From: DAOUBP01 sp034432655
GTDB lineage: Bacteria > Chloroflexota > Anaerolineae > CG2-30-64-16
NCBI GenBank assembly: GCA_034432655.1
Contig: DAOUBP010000056.1
Coordinates: 1-45,486 of the forward strand
Direction: 5' to 3'
Length of the DNA stretch: 45,486 nucleotides
Part shown: piece by piece, positions 7,951 to 14,674 of the stretch
How positions within the stretch are numbered: position 1 is the stretch's first letter
Layout of the letters: each line of letters starts with the position of its first letter
Translations under genes and position numbers: made by a program
Notes under the pieces: model-generated
Seen by the model: the letters and a program-made list of their open reading frames with translations, nothing else
Database searches by the model: none
Told to the model about the DNA's origin: nothing

Positions 7951-9390
7951 TCAAGACGGTAAGAGCCTGCCCCATATGGCGGTGTCCTCCAGCCGCTCCA
8001 GCACGACGGGCACGATGCGATTATGCAAGTCCAGATCGGCGGGCGCGCAGGCCAGCACGCGCAGGTAATTATCGGTCAGGCCGGACCAGGTGGCCAGGCC
8101 GTTGTGTTGCGGCGTTGCATTCTGGGTTGCACCCGATCGGGTAGCGTCACCGGCTGAAGCTTCGAGCCCTGAAGTGGACGGTGCCTCGCAGTTCTCCCAC
8201 AAGACGGGTCGGGTCTGGCCCAGGAAGGCCCTCCGGGCGGCGCGACCCAGTTCGGCGTCCAGCTCGGCGAGAACTCGAACCCGGCGCTTCCGTTCGGGGA
8301 CGGGCACCTGGTCCCCGAACCGCGCGGCTGTGGTGCCCGCGCGGGCGGAATAGGGAAAGGCATGGATATGGGCAAACCCAACCCGGCGGGCGAAGGCGAT
8401 CGTTTCGGCGAAATCGGCCTCCGTTTCCCCCGGGAAGCCGGCGATCAGGTCGGTGGTGACCGTCAGGCCGGGGATGATCTCGCGTGCGGCGGCCACCAAC
8501 GACTCGAAGTCGGCCGCGCGATTGCGTCGCGCCATGCGTCTCAGCACGGCATCGCTGCCCGATTGCGCCGGGAGATGGAGGTGCGGCATCAAGCGGCCGC
8601 CGCTTTGCGGCCACAGCTTGAAGAAGTCGGGCCGGAGGTCGAACGGCTCTAGCGACGACAGGCGAAGGCGCGGGATCGTCGTGTCGGCCAACAACGCAGT
8701 GACCAGGGCATGCAGGTCGGTGCCCAAGTCACTCCCATAACCGCCCAGGTGCACGCCGGTCAACACGGCCTCCTGATACCCCTCGGCGTGCAGCGCGTTC
8801 ACTTCGGCCACCACCTCGGCGATGGGGCGGCTGCGTTCAGGGCCGCGGGCCACGGTCACGATGCAAAAGGTACACCGATTGCGGCAGCCGTCCTGAACCT
8901 TGACAAAGGCGCGGGTGCGGAGCGGAGAGCGGAGATTGGAGATTGATTGCGAATTGCGGATTGCAAGTTGGGGCATTCGCCGTTCGCTGATTTGTTGGTT
9001 CGCCGATTCGCCATTCGCAAATTCGCCACTCGCCGATTCGCTGATGCGCAGGATCGTTGATTCCTCGATCAGGCGCAGCAGTTCATCCTTGGCCGGGTTA
9101 CCCACCACCAGTGTGACGTTCGGCAGAGAGCGGACGGCTTCAGCTTCCAATGTGGCGTAACAACCGGTTACGATCAACCTGGTTGCAGGGTTGGCGCGCG
9201 CCATCTGCCGGACCAGTTGGCGGCTCTGGCGCGCTGCCTCGCCGGTCACAGTGCACGAGTTGAGCACGCACAAATCGGCCTCGGCCGCAGATGCAGCGAG
9301 CTCATGCCCGGCGGCGATCAGTTGGCGGCCCAGGCTGGCCATTTCGGCATAATTCAGGCGACACCCCAACGATTCCAGGTAAATGCGCAT
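7951..9390 (-). CDS. mtaB: tRNA t6A37 methylthiotransferase MtaB
   Basis: A 479-residue radical-SAM methylthiotransferase that converts t6A37 to ms2t6A in tRNAs. The N-terminal MTTase domain has cluster cysteines in GCRLN, NSCTVTG and VTGCYA (about 10, 46, 77). The radical-SAM domain has CRNRCTFC (169, 173, 176), and a TRAM-like C-terminus follows. ATG 9390 is chosen over the in-frame GTG two codons earlier because a promoter-like pair would start transcription at or next to this ATG. Two oddities: about 43 residues of repeat-encoded sequence between the MTTase and radical-SAM domains, and about 30 low-complexity residues (APSTSGLEAS to PQHNG) inside the C-terminal domain. Confidence 0.92.
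   Translation of the reverse strand: MRIYLESLGCRLNYAEMASLGRQLIAAGHELAASAAEADLCVLNSCTVTGEAARQSRQLVRQMARANPATRLIVTGCYATLEAEAVRSLPNVTLVVGNPAKDELLRLIEESTILRISESASGEFANGESANQQISERRMPQLAIRNSQSISNLRSPLRTRAFVKVQDGCRNRCTFCIVTVARGPERSRPIAEVVAEVNALHAEGYQEAVLTGVHLGGYGSDLGTDLHALVTALLADTTIPRLRLSSLEPFDLRPDFFKLWPQSGGRLMPHLHLPAQSGSDAVLRRMARRNRAADFESLVAAAREIIPGLTVTTDLIAGFPGETEADFAETIAFARRVGFAHIHAFPYSARAGTTAARFGDQVPVPERKRRVRVLAELDAELGRAARRAFLGQTRPVLWENCEAPSTSGLEASAGDATRSGATQNATPQHNGLATWSGLTDNYLRVLACAPADLDLHNRIVPVVLERLEDTAIWGRLLPS
8920..9051. repeat. Interspersed short-period repeat, copy 2, inside mtaB
   Basis: On the coding (-) strand the GCGAATC module (ATCAGCGAATCGGCGAG and variants) comes first, then the CAATC module (CTTGCAATCCGCAATTCGCA and similar). 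It is in frame and free of stops, and encodes residues rich in Ser, Glu, Asn and Gln (RISESASGEFANGE; ANQQISERR; SQSISNLRS). It sits exactly in the linker between the MTTase and radical-SAM domains. Confidence 0.85.
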
Positions 9391-9396
9391 GACCAC

Positions 9397-9425
9397 AGTA
9401 TACGCAAAAGGGGCTATGACCGCAA
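9397..9425 (-). promoter_or_regulatory. Promoter of mtaB, probably giving a leaderless transcript
   Basis: On the - strand a -35 TTGCGG (9420-9425), a 17-bp spacer and a -10 TATACT (9397-9402) are followed 6 nt later by the ATG of mtaB. Transcription would begin at or beside the start codon, and no ribosome binding site is present, consistent with a leaderless mRNA. Confidence 0.55.
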
Positions 9426-9503
9426 GCGAGCGCTGCGCACAGGGCTTTTTTCATTTCGCGCAGGCCGAGGCGACCAAAGTCGCTGTTATGAAGGGGCAGA
9501 TTT

Positions 9504-10625
9504 TCAGGCCAGATAGCCGTTTGCACGTAACCAGGCCTCTGTGCGGCGCATGCCCTCGGCAAAGCCCACCCGGGGCGCATAGCCCAGCACGCGCTTGGCC
9601 TTTGCAACGCTGAATTGCGAGGGATTACGGCGGAAGTGCAGGCTCCACGGACCGACGCGCGGCCGGCCGAGGAGGCGCCGGGCCAGGTCTGCCGGGGCCG
9701 AGCGTGCCAGAACGGCGAACCAGCCCGGGACAGTCGGCAGTCTGTCTTTGCCCAGCATGGCCGCGTAAGCCAGGTAGAACTCGCGGTAGGTCACCGCGTA
9801 GTCATCGCACAGGTTGAAGGCCTCGCCGATCGCGGCGGGATGGTGCAATGCCAGCAGCAAGCCATCCACCACGTTGTCCACGTAGCCTGGCGTCACCAGG
9901 CCGGCATCGCGGCCCAGCAGCACCAGCCGGCCGGCCTTGATCGCCTGGACCGGGCCGATCGTCCATGCACCTCCGCGCGGTCCATAAGTGGCGGACAGGC
10001 GGACGATCACGTGCGGCACACCCGCATCCCTCACCAGCGCCTCGGCCGCAATTTTGCTGTCCGGATACGCCTGGTGCACGGGCGATGTGGGGGCGGTTTC
10101 ATCAATCAGCGGCGCCCTGTTCAGGCCGTAGACCGCCACGCTGCTGATGAAAATGAACCGCTCGACCCCGGCCGCTTGTGCAGCCGCCAGTACGTTCCGC
10201 GTGCCCTCCACATTGACGCGCATCCCCGCGGCGTCCGAGAGGTCAGCGCCGCCCGTCCAGGCTGCAGCGTGCACCACAGCCCGGCAGCCGGCGGCTGCCT
10301 TGCGCAGGGCATGAGGGTCCAGCAGGTCGGCCTGGACGATCTCCAGGGCCCCTCGCAAGCGCGCACCGCGGGCCCGCGGCTGGCTGCCCTCCGACCCTTC
10401 CGGCTGCAGACCAGCAGGAAGGGCTCTGGCCAGGGATGCCGGATCGCGTCGCATCGTCCCGCGCACGGAAAAGCCCTCTGCCAGCAGCCGTTCGGCCAGG
10501 TGGCCGGCGACAAAACCGGTGATGCCGGTGACGAGAACCGGAGCTGGCAGCTGGCAGAGGGAAGATTGTGGATCGCGAGATGCCCCGAGCGCGTAGCCTT
10601 CCTTTGGGATTCGTTGATTCGTCAT
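9504..10625 (-). CDS. NAD-dependent epimerase/dehydratase (extended SDR)
   Basis: A 373-residue extended short-chain dehydrogenase. It has the nucleotide-binding motif VTGITGFVAGHLAERLL near the N-terminus, the catalytic YPDSK, and an N-terminal half resembling 3-beta-hydroxysteroid dehydrogenase/dihydroflavonol reductase or sugar-epimerase enzymes. Its substrate is not evident. The start is uncertain: the frame opens at 10682, but a good promoter would start RNA near 10662, leaving ATG 10625 as the first usable start. The first 25-35 residues (TNQRIPKEG and following) come from repeat-derived DNA; the folded domain begins at APVLVTG. A 14-bp palindrome CCGCGGGCCCGCGG (10366-10379) lies in a segment encoding PEGSEGSQPRARGA, which looks like an insertion before the beta-strand IVQADLLD. 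Confidence 0.85.
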   Translation of the reverse strand: MTNQRIPKEGYALGASRDPQSSLCQLPAPVLVTGITGFVAGHLAERLLAEGFSVRGTMRRDPASLARALPAGLQPEGSEGSQPRARGARLRGALEIVQADLLDPHALRKAAAGCRAVVHAAAWTGGADLSDAAGMRVNVEGTRNVLAAAQAAGVERFIFISSVAVYGLNRAPLIDETAPTSPVHQAYPDSKIAAEALVRDAGVPHVIVRLSATYGPRGGAWTIGPVQAIKAGRLVLLGRDAGLVTPGYVDNVVDGLLLALHHPAAIGEAFNLCDDYAVTYREFYLAYAAMLGKDRLPTVPGWFAVLARSAPADLARRLLGRPRVGPWSLHFRRNPSQFSVAKAKRVLGYAPRVGFAEGMRRTEAWLRANGYLA

Positions 10626-10670
10626 ATGTTGATTCGTCGTTCGCCGATTCGCTGATTCGCTGATTCGCAT
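10541..10670. repeat. Interspersed short-period repeat, copy 3, at the epimerase 5' end
   Basis: The GATTCGCY words run from about 10608 to 10670 (GATTCGCTGATTCGC and variants), and a second cluster, CTGGCAGCTGGCAG and AGATTG, lies at 10541-10571. Read on the - strand the order is the GCGAATC module first, then CAATC/CCAGC words, as at the other copies. It forms the probable 5' leader and the N-terminal codons of the epimerase. Confidence 0.7.
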
Positions 10671-10697
10671 TGTAGCCGACATTCAGCGCGCAGCCAA
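10669..10697 (-). promoter_or_regulatory. Promoter of the epimerase gene
   Basis: On the - strand a -35 TTGGCT (10692-10697), a 17-bp spacer and a -10 TACAAT (10669-10674). The predicted start of RNA is near 10662, inside the repeat, giving a leader of about 37 nt to ATG 10625. Confidence 0.55.
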
Positions 10698-10727
10698 GCG
10701 TCGGTCGGCAATCCCAGAAGGTGCCAG

Positions 10728-10757
10728 TTGGCGGGGTAGGCGAAAGTGTGGTAAACT
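10728..10757 (+). promoter_or_regulatory. Promoter of the methyltransferase/glycosyltransferase operon
   Basis: A -35 TTGGCG (10728-10733), an 18-bp spacer and a -10 TAAACT (10752-10757) on the + strand, about 90 bp before the methyltransferase ATG and divergent from the epimerase promoter. Confidence 0.45.
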
Positions 10758-10848
10758 CGCCGCAATCCGTTTGCATAATCGGCCGGACGGTCACGGATAA
10801 TGCACCATGCACTTGTTGGCGAGTTCTTGACCTGGAAAAAGCGAAACA

Positions 10849-11691
10849 ATGTCAAATCCACCTGCCTGGCAACACTATCTCACCGATTACAACGAAGGCC
10901 TCGGCCTGGTCTACGAGCGTTTTGTCCTCAACGATTTTCTGCTTTACATCAAAGGCTACTACGGTTTCTCGTCGGTCCTGGAAGCGCCGCTGTACGGCAT
11001 GGCTGGGGTCAGCGGGATCAACAGCGTGGCGCTGGCCAAAATCAAGACACCCGTGACCCTGGCCGACGACAACCCGGAGCGGCTGGCCGGCGTGCAGCGC
11101 ATCTGGGGCGAGTTGGGGCTGCCGGCGCAGTTTGCCCTGGTGGAAGATTGGGGCAAGTTGCCCTTCCCCGACCGCAGCTTCGAGTTCGTCTGGAACTGGG
11201 CTGCGATCTGGCGGATTCGCGAGCCGGACGCGCTGCTGCGCGAGATGGTGCGTTGCTCCAAGAAACTGGTGTTTGTGGCCGTGCCCAACCCGGTGCAGAT
11301 CGGCTATCAGTTTCGGAAGTACGTCGCGGAACCGGAGTTCGTCAAGGAAGTTGACGAACGCTGGACGAACATCGGCATGATCCGGCGCAAGCTGGAGGCG
11401 CTGGGGGTGAAGATCCTCTGTCAGGGGGTGCTGGATACCCCGCCCTGGCCCGATACGGTGATGCCGGCATCCGAGTTGCTGGGCCGGCTGGGGATCCGGT
11501 CGCAGAAGCTGCAGGGTCGGTTCCAGGGCGAGGGCTGGCGCTGGTCAACCATGGACTATTACCTGGGCAAGGACCTGGGCCTCTACAAGCGGGTGATGAA
11601 GTACGCCTGGCTGGAGCGGCTGCGCATCCCGTGGCGGATCAAGCAACTCTGGTCGCACCACCGGTGGGTGTTGGGACGGGTGACTTTATGA
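10849..11691 (+). CDS. Class I SAM-dependent methyltransferase
   Basis: A 280-residue protein of the methyltransferase type 11/25 group. The acidic loop around PVTLADDNPERL, the LPFPDRSFEFVWNWAAIWRI segment (typical LPFPDxSFDxV strand 4) and DALLREMVRCSKKLVFVAVP (strand 5) mark the Rossmann fold. The usual glycine-rich motif I is replaced by SSVLEAPLYGMAGVSGI. Only a weak ribosome binding site is visible. The stop overlaps the next ATG (ATGA), so it is coupled to the membrane protein that follows. With that context a role in modifying a glycan, lipid or secondary product is plausible, but the substrate is unknown. Confidence 0.82.
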   Translation: MSNPPAWQHYLTDYNEGLGLVYERFVLNDFLLYIKGYYGFSSVLEAPLYGMAGVSGINSVALAKIKTPVTLADDNPERLAGVQRIWGELGLPAQFALVEDWGKLPFPDRSFEFVWNWAAIWRIREPDALLREMVRCSKKLVFVAVPNPVQIGYQFRKYVAEPEFVKEVDERWTNIGMIRRKLEALGVKILCQGVLDTPPWPDTVMPASELLGRLGIRSQKLQGRFQGEGWRWSTMDYYLGKDLGLYKRVMKYAWLERLRIPWRIKQLWSHHRWVLGRVTL

Positions 11692-14576
11692 GCAGATCCG
11701 ATCCGCCGCAAGCACCCTGGCAGTCGAACGGTTTCCGCTGGGCCGGTGTGGCCCTGGTTACGTTTGCCGTCCTGGCGTTGATCCTGTCCTGGCCGCTGGT
11801 GACGGGCCTCAGCACCCGGCTGCCCGGCACCGCGACCTGGGCCTTCGACGAGTCCACCTTCGCCTGGAATATCTGGTACTTCAAGCACGCGCTGCTGGAC
11901 CTCCACGTCAGTCCCTTGCACAGCGAGCTGATCTGGTACCCGCTGGGCATTGACCTCATCCTCTACACCTACAACTTCTTCAATGCCCTCATCGCGTTGC
12001 CGCTCCAGGTGGCGATCAATCTGCCTTTCGCCAGCAATTTAACCTTGCTGCTGGCAACCGCCTTGAGTGGGCTCGGCGCGTATCTGCTCACATACTACGT
12101 ATTACGTACTGCGCATATCGAGGACGCAGCCAAACGCAATACGCAGTACGCAACACGCAATACGCCTCACGTTCGCCTTGCTGCGCTCCTTGCCGGTCTC
12201 ATCTACGCTTTCGCCTCCAATCGGGCCGTTTACGCTGCGCTGGGCCATTACGACATGGTCACCACGCAGTGGCTGCCGTTTTATGCACTTTACCTGGTCA
12301 AGCTGCTGCGCGAGCCGAGATGGAAGAATGCTTTGCTGGCCGGCCTGTTCTTTGCCTTGTCCGCGCTGGCCGAGATGATCTTCGCGTCCTTCCTGGCGCT
12401 GCTGTCGCTCACGATCGTGTTGGCCATGTGGCGCGCGCTGAAAGTGCGCTGGGCCGCGCTGGGCCGGCTGGCGTTGGCGGGATTGGTCGCGGCGCTGCTC
12501 TGGTCACCCGTCCTGGTGCCCATCGCGCGCGAGTTTCTGCGCGGGGACTACGCGCTGGAAGGGTGGGGCGAGAGCATCAAACTGAGCTCCGACCTGGTTG
12601 GGTTGGTGACTCCCACCGAACTCAACCCGCTGTACGCCCGGGAACGGGTCGTCAACCCTGATACACACTGGCAGGCTGCGCTGCGGGCCGTGGAGGAGGG
12701 CAAGAGCCGCTTCAGCGACATCAATACCGTGTTCCTGGGTTGGGTCACCCTGGCCCTGGCGCTGTTGGGCGGTTGGCTGGGGCGTCGTCACCTCAAGGGG
12801 TGGATCTGGAGTGCCCTGGCCTTCGGCGTGCTGTGCCTGGGGCCCCTGCTGCAGATCAACGGTCGCTATCGGTTCAGCCTGGATAACCTGCTGCCCGAGG
12901 GGGTCACCTTCCCGCTGCCGTTTGCCCTTTTGCACTTCATCCCCTTCGTCAGCGCCAATCGCGCGCCCAATCGCAACAGCGTGATCCTGATGCTGGCCCT
13001 GGCGGTGTTGGCAGGGTACGGGGCGTGGTGGCTGCTGGTCAGAATCAGCGAAGCGACGAAGCGGCGAAGCAACGAAGCAGCGAAGCAACGAATCAGCGAA
13101 TCACGCATCACGAGTTCACCATTCGCTTACCTCTCCATCGGCCTTCTCGCCATATTTATCCTCGCCGAGCACCTGGCGGTTCCGCTGCCCACCACCGACG
13201 CGCGCATCCCGGCCGTCTACCGCCAGATCGCCCAGGAGCCGGGCGAGTTCGCCATCATGCAGCTGCCGTTGGGGTGGCGGAACAGCTTTGGGGTGTTGGG
13301 CAGCGAGCAGACGCAGTTGCAATACTTCCAGACCGCGCACGGCAAGCCGATCATCGGCGGGAATATCAGCCGGGCGCCCGCCTTCAAGATGGCGTACTTT
13401 GCCCGCATCCCGTTGTTCAAGGCCATTACCGATCTGGAGATGTATCTGGACATCTCGCCGGAGCTGGACGCTGCCGCGCGAGCACAGGCTGCTGAGTTGA
13501 TGGCCCTGTACAACGTGCGCTATTTCATCACTACGCCGCCGATCCCCGGCCGTTATCCGTATCAGGACACGTGGCAGCGGGCCGAGGCCTACGCGCTGGA
13601 TGTGCTGCCGTTGGAGAAACCGGCCGTGTGGGAGGGGGATGGCTATCGAGTCTATCGGGTGCGCCAGTCCGAGGTGGTTTTGCCGTTCCGGGTAGACCTG
13701 GGCACGCCGGGTGTGGAGCCATACCTGGGGCAGGGCTGGGACGTCAATCCGGAGGAGCAACCCTACAACGCCACCGCAGATTGGGCCACCGCGACCACCG
13801 CCGACCTTTATCTGCCGCTGAGCAAGCCGCGCGACGTCACCTTGCGCCTGTCCATCGCACCTCTGGCCTATGAGGGCGCACCGGCCCAGAGGGTCAGCAT
13901 CAGCTTCAACGGGGTGCCCGTGCTGCGGGATCATACGTTGTCGGCCGGCTGGCAGACGGTGGGGGCTGCGATCCCGGCCTCGGCGGCCCGACAGGGCCCC
14001 AATCACGTGCGCTTGCAGTTTGCCTGGGCCGACAGCCCGCGCGCCGTCCTCCCCGATCCGGCCGGCCGGGCAGTGATCGGGGGCACCGGCATCGTCAGCC
14101 CCGTCAACCTGGACGTCCACGGCTTCACCGAGGCGTTTGCCACCGCGACCGATGCCGCTGGCAGGACCGTTGATCTCTCGGTCGGCCGGCGCGGGTACAA
14201 CGTTGCCGTGCTCGATCCGCGCACCGGCCGGCTGCTGGATCGGCAGGGCTTTGATACGGCGGCCAATCCGTACGAGGCCGATGCGCTGGCGGCCTACCTG
14301 GCGCGTGTGCCGGCCGGCCGCATTGTGGTGCTGGCCACCAAAGAGAACGCCACCGACTACCTTACCTCCGCCGCGATCATCGCTTTACGTAACGTTGGCT
14401 CGCGCGTGACCGATACCGCGGAGTTGACAGGCATGGCGCACGTCCTGGTGGGCATCCAGGGCGCCGCGCCGGGCACAGCCGCAGAGGTGATCAACCCCGG
14501 CGACGCATACCTGCGCGTGGCCGGCGACTTTCGCACCCTGGCCGCAGCCGTGGATTGGGTAGAGGTGGGGGAGTGA
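11688..14576 (+). CDS. Large GT-C-like membrane protein with C-terminal ILEI/FAM3-like domain
   Basis: A 962-residue polytopic membrane protein. ATG 11688 is chosen because it overlaps the previous stop as ATGA; the frame is open for 19 more codons upstream. The N-terminal half has about 10 hydrophobic helices and the acidic first loop (FDESTFAWNIWYF) usual in GT-C glycosyltransferases. A soluble part follows from about 490. From about residue 830 (GRRGYNVAVLDPRTGRLLD, then RIVVLATKENATDYL and MAHVLVGIQG) it matches, by memory of the family, the ILEI/FAM3 lectin-like domain. Two repeat-derived inserts sit in loops between helices (about residues 140-162 and 453-478). Activity as a glycosyltransferase is inferred. 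Confidence 0.8.
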   Translation: MSRSDPPQAPWQSNGFRWAGVALVTFAVLALILSWPLVTGLSTRLPGTATWAFDESTFAWNIWYFKHALLDLHVSPLHSELIWYPLGIDLILYTYNFFNALIALPLQVAINLPFASNLTLLLATALSGLGAYLLTYYVLRTAHIEDAAKRNTQYATRNTPHVRLAALLAGLIYAFASNRAVYAALGHYDMVTTQWLPFYALYLVKLLREPRWKNALLAGLFFALSALAEMIFASFLALLSLTIVLAMWRALKVRWAALGRLALAGLVAALLWSPVLVPIAREFLRGDYALEGWGESIKLSSDLVGLVTPTELNPLYARERVVNPDTHWQAALRAVEEGKSRFSDINTVFLGWVTLALALLGGWLGRRHLKGWIWSALAFGVLCLGPLLQINGRYRFSLDNLLPEGVTFPLPFALLHFIPFVSANRAPNRNSVILMLALAVLAGYGAWWLLVRISEATKRRSNEAAKQRISESRITSSPFAYLSIGLLAIFILAEHLAVPLPTTDARIPAVYRQIAQEPGEFAIMQLPLGWRNSFGVLGSEQTQLQYFQTAHGKPIIGGNISRAPAFKMAYFARIPLFKAITDLEMYLDISPELDAAARAQAAELMALYNVRYFITTPPIPGRYPYQDTWQRAEAYALDVLPLEKPAVWEGDGYRVYRVRQSEVVLPFRVDLGTPGVEPYLGQGWDVNPEEQPYNATADWATATTADLYLPLSKPRDVTLRLSIAPLAYEGAPAQRVSISFNGVPVLRDHTLSAGWQTVGAAIPASAARQGPNHVRLQFAWADSPRAVLPDPAGRAVIGGTGIVSPVNLDVHGFTEAFATATDAAGRTVDLSVGRRGYNVAVLDPRTGRLLDRQGFDTAANPYEADALAAYLARVPAGRIVVLATKENATDYLTSAAIIALRNVGSRVTDTAELTGMAHVLVGIQGAAPGTAAEVINPGDAYLRVAGDFRTLAAAVDWVEVGE
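12091..12172. repeat. Short-period repeat of the ACGCAATACGCAGT type, inside the GT-C-like gene
   Basis: The words TACTACGTATTACGTACTG, then ACGCAATACGCAGTACGCAA and CACGCAATACGCC, period 7, flank GAGGACGCAGCC. The first part is roughly the inverse of the second. It stays in frame and encodes TYYVLRT and RNTQYATRNT in a loop between hydrophobic helices. Confidence 0.7.
13040..13125. repeat. Interspersed short-period repeat, copy 4, inside the GT-C-like gene
   Basis: GCGAAGCGACGAAGCGGCGA and further GCRRCGAA octamers run into AACGAATCAGCGAATC, in frame on the + strand. The product ISEATKRRSNEAAKQRISES is a hydrophilic insert in an extramembrane loop between two transmembrane helices. Confidence 0.8.
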
Positions 14577-14578
14577 TA

Positions 14579-14671
14579 TTTCAGATTGCAGATTGCAGAT
14601 TGCAGATTGAAGATTGCTTTCGTCATTCGCCGATTCGCTGATTCGCTGATTCGCCGATTCGCTGATTCGCT
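14579..14671. repeat. Interspersed short-period repeat, copy 5
   Basis: Four GCAGATT-type heptads are followed by GAAGATTGCTTTCGTC and then at least six GATTCGCY octamers up to the ATG of the DUF2723 gene. On the - strand this is again the GCGAATC module followed by the CAATC module. It fills the whole gap between the two membrane-protein genes. Confidence 0.85.
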
Positions 14672-14674
14672 TTC

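Noticed and set aside
14579..14671. CRISPR-like or tRNA-like structure in the repeat between membrane genes
   Set aside because: Period is 7-8 nt with degenerate words; no spacer structure and no cloverleaf.
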